Of a DNA stretch of 64,000 bases, positions 1-7,048 are shown piece after piece. The DNA comes from Pokkaliibacter sp. MBI-7. GTDB taxonomy: Bacteria; Pseudomonadota; Gammaproteobacteria; Pseudomonadales; Balneatricaceae. The translations under genes and the position numbers were made by a program. Numbering within the stretch: the first letter of the stretch is position 1; each line of letters opens with the position of its first letter. The stretch spans positions 901,001 through 965,000 of the forward strand of contig NZ_JARVTG010000001.1 of the NCBI RefSeq assembly GCF_029846635.1. The letters run 5' to 3'. The notes under the pieces are model-generated. The model had not been told where the DNA came from and made no database searches. It saw only the letters and a list, made by a program, of their open reading frames with translations.

Positions 1-258
1 CACCTGCCCCTGTTCATCGAGACCCTGAATCAGCGTGGTATACAGCCCGTCCTGCTGATTCAGCTCAGAAACCTGGCCGTCAGCATGGCTGCCACCGATG
101 GAGCGAATGACCACCACACCGGCATCCAGCGCGGTGTGCTCATTGAGCACATCCAGCTGCCAGTCGATAAAGGCGCGCATAAAGTTGCCTGCACCGAACT
201 GAATGGCCCGATCAGGGTGCTGTCGTCCGGGGAAAGCTGTGCGGTTCAGTACCGTCAT
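1..258 (-). CDS. uxaB: Tagaturonate reductase (altronate oxidoreductase), N-terminal part
   Basis: The gene runs off the left edge; only the first 86 codons are present. The translation starts MTVLNRTAFPGR and contains IQFGAGNFMRAFIDWQ and LNEHTALDAGVVVIRSI, which I recognise as the start of UxaB-type mannitol-dehydrogenase-family oxidoreductases (the GxGNFxR part of the NAD site). UxaB reduces D-tagaturonate to D-altronate with NADH in galacturonate breakdown. It begins 10 bases after the uxaC stop on the same strand, so the two are co-transcribed. The rest of the protein, including the catalytic residues, lies outside the window. Confidence 0.9.
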   Translation of the reverse strand, partial: MTVLNRTAFPGRQHPDRAIQFGAGNFMRAFIDWQLDVLNEHTALDAGVVVIRSIGGSHADGQVSELNQQDGLYTTLIQGLDEQGQV

Positions 259-268
259 GTTCCGCACC

Positions 269-1675
269 TCACAGCTCAATGCCGAAATAGTCACGGGCGT
301 TGTTAAAGCAGATGTTCTCCACCATGCTGCCCAGCAGCTGCATATCGGCGGGTGCTTCGCCATCTGCTACCCAGCGCCCGATCATCTGGCACAGAATGCG
401 GCGGAAATACTCATGGCGGGTATAGGACAGGAAGCTGCGGCTGTCGGTCAGCATGCCGACAAAGCGGCTCAGCAGGCCCAGCTGCGCCAGCTGCGTCATC
501 TGGCGGATCATGCCGTCCTTCTGATCGTTGAACCACCAGCCGGAACCAAACTGCATGCGTCCGGCAATACCGCCGCCCTGGAAGTTACCAATCATGGTGC
601 CCAGCACTTCGTTATCCCGTGGGTTCAGGCAGTAAAGAATGGTCTTCGGCAGCGCGCGAGCGCGCTCCTGCGCATCCAGCAGACGTGACAGCGGTGCAGC
701 AATGGGCGAATCGTTGATGGAATCAAAGCCGGTATCCGGCCCCAGCTCCGCCAGCAGGCGGGTATTGTTATTACGCAGGGCGCCGATGTGGTACTGCTGC
801 ACCCAGCCACGACGGTTATATTCGCCCGCCAGATAGAGCAATACCGCGGTTTTGAACTGCGCTACCTGCTGCTCGTTCAGTGCTTTACCGGCACGGCGAC
901 TATCGAGAATGGCATCCAGCGTGCTGCTGTCCGCCTCGCCATACACCACCACATCCAGCGCATGGTCAGCAATCTTGCAGCCGTGAGCGGCGAAGTGATC
1001 AAGACGACGCTCCAGCGCCTTACACAGATCAGCAAAGCGCACGATGCTGACATCCGCGGTAGCCTCAAGGCGCCCCAAATAGTCAACAAAGGAAGGGGAT
1101 TCGATATTAAAGGCGCGGTCGGGGCGCCAGCTGGGCAGAATCTTGATCTCAAAACCATCCTCAGCGATGGCCTTGTGGTGGCTCAGATCATCAACAGGAT
1201 CATCGGTGGTACCCACCATTTTTACATTCATCTGGCGCAGGATACCGCGGGCACTGAATGCCGGGTCAGTCAGTTTGTCTGCGCAGAAGTCCCATACCTG
1301 CCTGGCGGTCTCAGGTGCCAGCAGTACGCCAGTCAGACCGAAAGGGCGGCGCAGCTCAAGGTGAGTCCAGTGATACAGCGGATTACCGATGGTATGAGGA
1401 ACCGTCGCCGCCCAGGCCTGAAACTTTTCCCAGTCGCCGGCATCGCCGGTACAGAAACGCTCATCCACACCATTGGAGCGCATGGCCCGCCATTTGTAGT
1501 GGTCACCTTTGAGCCAGATGTCATACAGGTTTTTGAACTGATAATCTTCCGCGATCTGCCGTGGGGGCAAATGGCAGTGGTAGTCGAAGATCGGCTGGTG
1601 GGCGGCATGCTCATGGTAGAGGCGCTTGGCGACATCGGTATCCAGCAGGAAATCTTCAGACAGGAAAGTGGTCAT
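269..1675 (-). CDS. uxaC: Glucuronate/galacturonate isomerase UxaC
   Basis: A 468-residue protein closely matching UxaC, which is about 470 residues in E. coli. It isomerises D-glucuronate to D-fructuronate and D-galacturonate to D-tagaturonate in the cytoplasm. The metal-site motif FDYHCHLPP is at residues 30-38 and the long block NVKMVGTTDDP is intact, as is the C-terminal FNNARDYFGIEL. The reading frame is open further upstream to a GTG at 1735. I place the start at 1675 because GAGGAG stands 8 bases before this ATG and because family members begin here. It is the first gene of a uxaC-uxaB operon and faces the TRAP importer genes. An ExuR-like operator lies about 105 bases upstream. Confidence 0.95.
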   Translation of the reverse strand: MTTFLSEDFLLDTDVAKRLYHEHAAHQPIFDYHCHLPPRQIAEDYQFKNLYDIWLKGDHYKWRAMRSNGVDERFCTGDAGDWEKFQAWAATVPHTIGNPLYHWTHLELRRPFGLTGVLLAPETARQVWDFCADKLTDPAFSARGILRQMNVKMVGTTDDPVDDLSHHKAIAEDGFEIKILPSWRPDRAFNIESPSFVDYLGRLEATADVSIVRFADLCKALERRLDHFAAHGCKIADHALDVVVYGEADSSTLDAILDSRRAGKALNEQQVAQFKTAVLLYLAGEYNRRGWVQQYHIGALRNNNTRLLAELGPDTGFDSINDSPIAAPLSRLLDAQERARALPKTILYCLNPRDNEVLGTMIGNFQGGGIAGRMQFGSGWWFNDQKDGMIRQMTQLAQLGLLSRFVGMLTDSRSFLSYTRHEYFRRILCQMIGRWVADGEAPADMQLLGSMVENICFNNARDYFGIEL

Positions 1676-1780
1676 GAGCATGGCTCCTCGGCAGCGGCAC
1701 GGCAGCTTGATGTGGCCCGGTTGGCGAGGTTGCACCTGAACAGCTCAGGGAAGAAACAGTAAGAGGCAACCAGACTCACA

Positions 1781-1798
1781 AAGTTGTTATACCAATTT
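1781..1798. promoter_or_regulatory. Probable ExuR/UxuR operator upstream of uxaC
   Basis: The 18-mer AAGTTGTTATACCAATTT matches 16 of 18 positions of the known enterobacterial ExuR/UxuR palindrome AAATTGGTATACCAATTT. It lies between the divergent uxaC and dctP genes, and exuR is present at 5.3 kb. Binding by this ExuR is inferred. Confidence 0.6.
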
Positions 1799-1965
1799 TG
1801 TTTTTCTTACGGAGGCCTAGCTTATTGCTTCATGCAGACCAGTTCAAGAGGGCTAAACCATGCGACTAAAGTATTAAAAACCAGAAATTCACAATGAAAT
1901 CAGGGGTTAAAGCCCTGACAAAGATCACGGATATTGGTTTTTTATGGAAAAAGATGTCTAACCAA

Positions 1966-1993
1966 TTGCAGCAAAAAGATCCGCTGCTATGAT
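1966..1993 (+). promoter_or_regulatory. Candidate sigma-70 promoter of dctPQM
   Basis: TTGCAG (1966-1971) and TATGAT (1988-1993) are separated by 16 bases, giving a leader of about 145 bases before dctP. The half-site ACCAATT (1961-1967) overlaps the -35 box and could be bound by ExuR. The rest of the 1676-2145 gap holds a 12-bp direct repeat (ATGGATCTACAC at 2071 and 2090), the 11-bp palindrome CTGTCAGACAG near 2009, and no gene. Confidence 0.4.
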
Positions 1994-2145
1994 TCCCTTC
2001 AGTCGCCACTGTCAGACAGGTACGCCAAAACTGGTCAGACAGGAGAAACTTCTGGTTTCACGTGCAACTGATGGATCTACACAAGAAGAATGGATCTACA
2101 CCCTGTTCAGTAGACCGACACAACTATAAATATCGAGGTTTATCC

Positions 2146-3138
2146 ATGAATTTGAAAAAACTGGCTCAAGGCATTCTGCTGGCGCTGCCCGTCACCGCGA
2201 TGTCTCTGGCAGCCCAGGCTGCTGACAAGATCACCCTGAAACTGGCCCACAACCTGGATAACAGCCATGTGGTCAGCCAGGCGCTGGAAGCCATGGCCAA
2301 GGAAGTCGAGAAGGAGTCCGGCGGCTCCATCCGTATGCGCATCTATCCCGGTGGCCAGATGGGTGGTCCACGCGAGACGATTGAACTGATGCAGAACGGC
2401 GCCCTCGATATGACCAAAGGCAGTGCCAGCGAGATCGAACCCTTTGCCAAGCCTTTCGCCCTGTTCAGCCTGCCCTACCTGTTCACCAGTCAGGAGCAGT
2501 TCAACAAGGTGATCTACGGCGATATCGGCAGAGAGATGATGCAGATTCCCAAAGATAAAGGCTTTGTCGCGCTGGCCGCCTATCAGGCAGGCAGCCGCAG
2601 TTTCTACGCCAAGAAGCCCATTCACACCCCCGCTGATCTGAAAGGGCTGAAAATTCGTGTGGTCGCCACACCTACTACCCTGAAAATGATCGAGCTGCTG
2701 GGCGGTGCTCCCACCCCCATTCCTTTCGGTGAGGTCTATACCGCCCTGCAGCAGGGTGTCATCGACGCCGCCGAGAATAATGAGCCCTCCTATTACCAGA
2801 CCCGTCACGCTGAAGTCGCCAAGTACTACGCAGAAGACGGCCATACCATGGTGCCTGACTATCTGCTGATTTCGACCCAGACCTGGAACAAACTGGACGA
2901 CAAGCAGAAGCAAATTCTGACCGCGGCTGCTCAGCACTCTGAAACCTATGAAGCCAAACTGTGGGATGAAGTCGTGGCCGACTCCCGCAAGAAAGCCGAA
3001 GCAGATGGTTCTCAGTTTATTCAGGTAGACAAGAAAGCCTTCCGTGATGCGCTGGCGCCACTCTACGAGGACTTCCGTAAAGATCCTGAGATCGCACCCT
3101 GGCTTGAGAAAGTGGAAGGGGTAGAAGCCTCCAAATAA
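2146..3138 (+). CDS. dctP: TRAP transporter substrate-binding protein (DctP family), probably for uronates
   Basis: A 330-residue periplasmic binding protein with a clear signal peptide (MNLKKLAQGILLALPVTAMSL, cleavage after AQA). The mature protein has the DctP features: TLKLAHN near the N terminus, IRMRIYPGGQMGG, and DLKGLKIRV with the conserved arginine that usually binds the substrate carboxylate. The start chosen has GAGG upstream; the open frame reaches back to 2062, but that would put 28 residues before the signal peptide. It precedes dctQ and dctM. The neighbours uxaC, uxaB and exuR point to galacturonate or glucuronate as substrate, which is inference from context. Confidence 0.9.
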   Translation: MNLKKLAQGILLALPVTAMSLAAQAADKITLKLAHNLDNSHVVSQALEAMAKEVEKESGGSIRMRIYPGGQMGGPRETIELMQNGALDMTKGSASEIEPFAKPFALFSLPYLFTSQEQFNKVIYGDIGREMMQIPKDKGFVALAAYQAGSRSFYAKKPIHTPADLKGLKIRVVATPTTLKMIELLGGAPTPIPFGEVYTALQQGVIDAAENNEPSYYQTRHAEVAKYYAEDGHTMVPDYLLISTQTWNKLDDKQKQILTAAAQHSETYEAKLWDEVVADSRKKAEADGSQFIQVDKKAFRDALAPLYEDFRKDPEIAPWLEKVEGVEASK

Positions 3139-3180
3139 GGTCAGCAGTAGTTATGTATCTCAGGTCTGGCCCGCGCCAAT

Positions 3181-3300
3181 GCAGGTCAGAGAGGAGATAT
3201 CAGGGCTACCGCCCAGCGACTGCTGGCAGCGCCCGACACCGACACCGTGTCATCGTCCCGGAATGATCACGTCGGTGGTCGGGCTTTCTGCCTGACCTGC
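3181..3300 (+). promoter_or_regulatory. Structured spacer between dctP and dctQ
   Basis: The 197-base spacer can fold into nested stems. The outer arms are GCAGGTCAG (3181-3189) and CTGACCTGC (3292-3300); the inner arms are GCCCGACACCGAC (3231-3243) and GTCGGTGGTCGGGC (3271-3284), followed by TTTCTG. Such elements between a binding-protein gene and its permease genes often act as partial terminators or 3' stabilisers that raise binding-protein output. The role here is inferred. Confidence 0.5.
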
Positions 3301-3335
3301 AGTCCCCCAATCGTGTCACACCGGGGAGAAACACA

Positions 3336-3851
3336 ATGCGCCTGGAAAAATACAAGAAGCCCATCGATCAGCTGATCGCCGCTTTCTCCATTATCGTCAT
3401 GGTCGTACTGGTCGCCTGCGTGGTCTGGCAGGTATTCAGCCGTTACGTCCTTAACAACCCCAGCACCCTAACGGATGAACTGGCCCGCTTCAGCATGATC
3501 TGGGTTGGCCTGCTCGGCGCTGCCTATACCACCGGCGCTCAGCGCCATCTGAGTATCGACCTGCTGACCGGCAACCTCAGCGGCGTGCGTAAAATGATCA
3601 GCCAGGTCATCATCAACCTCTGCATCTTCGGCTTCTGTGCCCTCGCCATGGTCTGGGGAGGCAGTGAGCTGGTAGAGAAGGTCTACACCACCGGCCAGGT
3701 CTCCCCTGCCATGCAGATTCCCATGGCATATGTGTATGCGGTGCTGCCTATTTCCGGCCTGATCATGATGTTCTACGCAGTGATCTTCATTCTTGAAGCC
3801 ATGCTTGAACACCATCAGCCAGCCCAGCAGATTATCGAGGAGCGTGCGTGA
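3336..3851 (+). CDS. dctQ: TRAP transporter small permease (DctQ)
   Basis: A 171-residue inner-membrane protein with four hydrophobic segments, at roughly residues 13-35, 50-70, 90-110 and 130-150. It carries the DctQ hallmarks RYVLNNPSTLTDELARF and the glycine-rich segment after it. The small subunit works with DctM in sodium-driven solute uptake. GGGGAG lies just upstream of the start. The stop codon overlaps the start of dctM by four bases (ATGA), which indicates translational coupling. Confidence 0.9.
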   Translation: MRLEKYKKPIDQLIAAFSIIVMVVLVACVVWQVFSRYVLNNPSTLTDELARFSMIWVGLLGAAYTTGAQRHLSIDLLTGNLSGVRKMISQVIINLCIFGFCALAMVWGGSELVEKVYTTGQVSPAMQIPMAYVYAVLPISGLIMMFYAVIFILEAMLEHHQPAQQIIEERA

Positions 3852-5152
3852 TGGATTGGTTAGCCCCCCTGGTGATGTTTGGTAGCTTCTTCGTACTGGT
3901 GCTGATTGGCGTACCGGTTTCCTTTTCTATTGGTATCGCCACGCTGGCGTCGGCAGCCACTATGCTGCCCCTGCATGTGGCTATTACCGTGGTTTCGCAG
4001 AAAATGGCAGCAGGGCTGGATAACTTCTCGCTGCTGGCCATCCCCTTCTTTGTCTTCGCCGGCATCCTGATGAACAGCGGCGGTATCGCCCAGCGCCTTA
4101 TAAATCTGTCGCAGATTCTGGTGGGCCGCATGCCCGGCTCACTTGGTCACGTCAATGTTATGGCCAACATGATGTTTGGCTCTATCTCCGGCTCAGCCGT
4201 CGCTGCTGCCGCTGCCGTGGGTGGCACCATGGCCCCGCTGCAAAAACAGGCAGGCTACAACCCGGCCTACTCCGCTGCGGTTAACGTGACCTCCTGCATC
4301 ACCGGTTTGCTGATTCCGCCCTCCAATGTGCTGATCGTCTATGCCCTGACGGCAGGCGGTGTATCAGTTGCCACCCTGTTTATGGCGGGCTACATCCCCG
4401 GCATCCTGATGGGTCTGAGCATCATGGTGGTTGGCTATATCATCTCCAAACGTCGTGGCTACCCGGTATCTGAACGCCCTACACTGGCACAGATTTTCAA
4501 AGCTTTTATCGATGCCATTCCCAGCCTGCTGATGATCGTGATTGTCATGGGCGGCATCATTGCCGGCGTCTTCACCGCCACTGAAGCCTCAGCCATCGCG
4601 GTGGTCTACACCTTTATTCTGTCGGTACTGATTTACCGTCAGGTGAAATTGCAGGATCTGCCGAAGATCATTCTGGAATCCGTCGTCACCACTGCCATCG
4701 TGCTGCTGCTGATCGGCATTTCCGTCGGCATGTCCTGGGCCATGACCAACGCAGACATTCCCTATGCCATCAGCGATGCGCTGATGAGCGTGTCGGAAAA
4801 CCCCATCGTCATCCTGTTCATCATCAACATTATTCTGCTGATTGTCGGGGTGTTCATGGACATGACGCCGGCGGTGCTGATCTTTACCCCGATCTTCCTG
4901 CCCATCGCCACCCAGCTGGGCATGGACCCGGTGCACTTTGGCATCATGATGGTGTTCAACCTGTGTATCGGTCTGTGTACGCCACCGGTAGGCAGTGCGC
5001 TGTTCATCGGCTGCTCGGTATCTGGCGTGAAACTGAAACATCTGATTGGCCCGATGATGCCGTTCTTCCTGGCACTGGTGGTCAGTCTGTTTGCTGTCAC
5101 CTACATCCCACAGCTGTCACTGTTCCTGCCACACCTGTTCGGCATGCACTGA
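3848..5152 (+). CDS. dctM: TRAP transporter large permease (DctM)
   Basis: A 434-residue polytopic membrane protein of the DctM family. It has about a dozen hydrophobic segments, the motif SGSAVAAAAAVGG near residues 118-130, the conserved ITGLLIPPSN, and a second half with MDMTPAVLIFTPIFLPIA. It forms the Na+-coupled transport channel with DctQ and receives solute from DctP. It is the last gene of the dctPQM operon and overlaps dctQ by four bases. The length is normal for the family. Confidence 0.93.
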   Translation: MMDWLAPLVMFGSFFVLVLIGVPVSFSIGIATLASAATMLPLHVAITVVSQKMAAGLDNFSLLAIPFFVFAGILMNSGGIAQRLINLSQILVGRMPGSLGHVNVMANMMFGSISGSAVAAAAAVGGTMAPLQKQAGYNPAYSAAVNVTSCITGLLIPPSNVLIVYALTAGGVSVATLFMAGYIPGILMGLSIMVVGYIISKRRGYPVSERPTLAQIFKAFIDAIPSLLMIVIVMGGIIAGVFTATEASAIAVVYTFILSVLIYRQVKLQDLPKIILESVVTTAIVLLLIGISVGMSWAMTNADIPYAISDALMSVSENPIVILFIINIILLIVGVFMDMTPAVLIFTPIFLPIATQLGMDPVHFGIMMVFNLCIGLCTPPVGSALFIGCSVSGVKLKHLIGPMMPFFLALVVSLFAVTYIPQLSLFLPHLFGMH

Positions 5153-5190
5153 TTGTCTTTTAAACATGCTGTAAAGCTGTCATACAAAAA

Positions 5191-5218
5191 GCAGTGGCTG
5201 TCGGACAACAGTCACTGC
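5191..5218. terminator. Stem-loop after dctM
   Basis: GCAGTGGCTGT (5191-5201) pairs with ACAGTCACTGC (5208-5218) with one G-T pair. There is no T-run on the plus side, while the minus strand would give a T5 tail, so its termination strength for dctM is uncertain. Confidence 0.4.
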
Positions 5219-5239
5219 CGGCCTGATTCAATGCCGTAT

Positions 5240-5255
5240 AAACCGGTATACTAGG
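5240..5255. promoter_or_regulatory. Possible ExuR autoregulatory site overlapping a -10 box
   Basis: AAACCGGTATACTAGG shares the GGTATAC core of the ExuR/UxuR operator and covers a TATACT box (5247-5252) just before exuR. It is weaker than the site in front of uxaC. Confidence 0.35.
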
Positions 5256-5351
5256 CCGTCAAGTGGTATGACTTCGGTTGCCACCACCCCCTACCCGAAG
5301 GGTTGCACGAGCACTATGTTGAAAGAGACGTTGAAAGAGACCTTGAAAGAC

Positions 5352-6113
5352 ATGGACAGTGACGAGCCGAAACGGCTTTACCAGCATGTCGCGGCCGAGC
5401 TGAAGAAACAGATTGCCGCCGGACGCTATGCCATCGGCGACAAGCTGCCCGCAGAGCGCTATATCGCTGAAGACATGAACGTCAGCCGCACCGTGGTCCG
5501 CGAAGGCATCATCATGCTGGAAGTGGAAGGTCTGGTTGAAGTTCGCAAGGGCTCAGGCATTCATGTCATTTCCCAACAGATCAAAACGCCTGCCGACGCC
5601 GGGAACGACAACGAGTTCATGACCCTGTCGGCTGGCCCGTTCGAGATGTTGCAGGCCAGACAACTGCTGGAAAGCAATATCGCCGAGTTTGCCGCCAGTC
5701 AGGTTACCAAAAGCGATATCGTGCAGCTGATGGCCATTCAGGAGCAGGCCAGACAGGAAGACCGCTACCGTGACTCCGAGTGGGACAAACGCTTTCACAT
5801 TCAGGTCGCCCAGGCCACCCAGAACTCGGTACTGGTGACGCTGGTAGAGAAACTCTGGCACCAGCGTGAACAGAACCCCTACTGGCGCAAACTGCATGAA
5901 CATATCGACGCCAGCTCCATCGACAGCTGGTGTGAAGATCACGAACAGATTCTTAAAGCACTGATTCGCAAGGACCCACAGGGGGCCAAACGCGCCATGT
6001 GGCAGCATCTGGAAAACACTAAGCAGATGTTGTTTCAGGCATCTGAGATCAACGATGACATGCAGGACGACCGTTTTCTGTTTGCCGAGAACCCGGTCAA
6101 ATCCATGGAGTAG
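5352..6113 (+). CDS. exuR: Hexuronate repressor ExuR (GntR/FadR family)
   Basis: A 253-residue regulator that I recognise as ExuR: KRLYQHVAAELK at the start, the winged helix with GDKLPAERYIAEDMNVSRTVVREG, then an FCD effector domain with PFEMLQARQLLESNIAEFAA and NPYWRKLHEHID. In E. coli ExuR represses the uxa genes and exuT and is released by tagaturonate or fructuronate. The open frame extends back to 5268, with alternative ATGs at 5268 and 5316. The stretch between 5316 and 5352 is a threefold 12-bp tandem repeat encoding LKET/LKET/LKDM. None of the starts has a strong ribosome site; 5352 fits the family length best. Confidence 0.9.
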   Translation: MDSDEPKRLYQHVAAELKKQIAAGRYAIGDKLPAERYIAEDMNVSRTVVREGIIMLEVEGLVEVRKGSGIHVISQQIKTPADAGNDNEFMTLSAGPFEMLQARQLLESNIAEFAASQVTKSDIVQLMAIQEQARQEDRYRDSEWDKRFHIQVAQATQNSVLVTLVEKLWHQREQNPYWRKLHEHIDASSIDSWCEDHEQILKALIRKDPQGAKRAMWQHLENTKQMLFQASEINDDMQDDRFLFAENPVKSME

Positions 6114-6160
6114 ACTGCCAGCGTACTTAACCGCTCGCAGAACCAGCAAGGCTCAACAGA

Positions 6161-6194
6161 CAAGGCCGGAACAGTTATCACTGCTCCGGCCTTG
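6161..6194. terminator. Bidirectional terminator between exuR and the lipoprotein gene
   Basis: CAAGGCCGGA (6161-6170) pairs perfectly with TCCGGCCTTG (6185-6194), followed by TTCATTTC. It sits between convergent genes. Confidence 0.65.
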
Positions 6195-6217
6195 TTCATT
6201 TCCGCTCAGCCAGCGAC

Positions 6218-6991
6218 TTAGCGTGCAGGCATATTCTCCGGCTCTGCGACCGGCTGAGGGCCGGGCTCGACGGCAGCGGCTGCCGCGTTCAGCCTGTTCG
6301 GGTCTTTGTCGGGGTCATAGCCTGCTCGCCACTCGGCTAGCGGCACCACCACCGGCTCGACACCGTTGGCAAAAAACCACGAATCGACGGCATATTCCTG
6401 ACCGTTGTCGTTTTCTACCATCACCGCGGTATTGTGCGGCCCCAGCAGCTGCAGGGGCCCGCGATGGCCCGGATAACCAGTGTGATGGAAATGCAGCAGC
6501 CCTTCGCGCTGCATCAGCAACAGCGCCACTGTCGTGTTAATCGTTTCGGCAATGCAGTCAAGCTGTGGCGAGCTGGCAAAGGTGCCATGATTCCTCGCCT
6601 CATCACCGGCGGTATTGTTCTTCGCCCCGTTGATGCGCTCCAGCAGCGCCACGGCGGCAGCAACCTGCTTGCGCTCCTGCACCGCATCCACAGCGGCAGG
6701 TTCAAACACAGCGTGCAGCTGCTGGCGCTCATCGGCACTGAGCTTCAGGCGGCTGTTTTCATCGCAGTTGACCACCGAGCATACCCGGTAAGCATCTGCC
6801 TTCGGCTCTTCGATGTGATAACGCCCGATATAGCTTTGCGGCGGCATATTGCGCCCTGCACACCCAGTCAGTATCAGCGCTAACGGCAGGACGGCCAGCC
6901 CCAGCCGCCACTTTTCACACGCCGCAGGCGTGAAGTGAACAGACTGATGATCCTGCCGACCACGACGAAGGTGAGTAAACACACTAAACAT
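6218..6991 (-). CDS. Putative lipoprotein with a possible Cys-His-Asp catalytic triad
   Basis: A 257-residue protein of no family I can name. A hydrophobic stretch ending in the lipobox LTGC (Cys44) indicates a lipid-anchored envelope protein, although the 28 residues before the hydrophobic core are long for a signal peptide. The mature part has QLDCIAET (Cys146), HNTAVM (His186) and YAVDSWF (Asp203). This order and local context resemble transglutaminase/papain-like folds, where Cys, His and Asp form the active site. The C terminus is proline- and alanine-rich. It sits next to pbpC and the macroglobulin gene, so an envelope role is plausible but unproven. Confidence 0.6.
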   Translation of the reverse strand: MFSVFTHLRRGRQDHQSVHFTPAACEKWRLGLAVLPLALILTGCAGRNMPPQSYIGRYHIEEPKADAYRVCSVVNCDENSRLKLSADERQQLHAVFEPAAVDAVQERKQVAAAVALLERINGAKNNTAGDEARNHGTFASSPQLDCIAETINTTVALLLMQREGLLHFHHTGYPGHRGPLQLLGPHNTAVMVENDNGQEYAVDSWFFANGVEPVVVPLAEWRAGYDPDKDPNRLNAAAAAVEPGPQPVAEPENMPAR

Positions 6992-7048
6992 CCCTGGATA
7001 CTATCCTCTTCCTTATCCCACTCTGTCCGAGGACAGAGACAGCGGGAT

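Noticed and set aside
788..1762. Long plus-strand open frame of 324 codons opposite uxaC
   Set aside because: It lies entirely antisense to the well-conserved uxaC gene and its translation matches no protein pattern. GC-rich codon bias opens such frames by chance.
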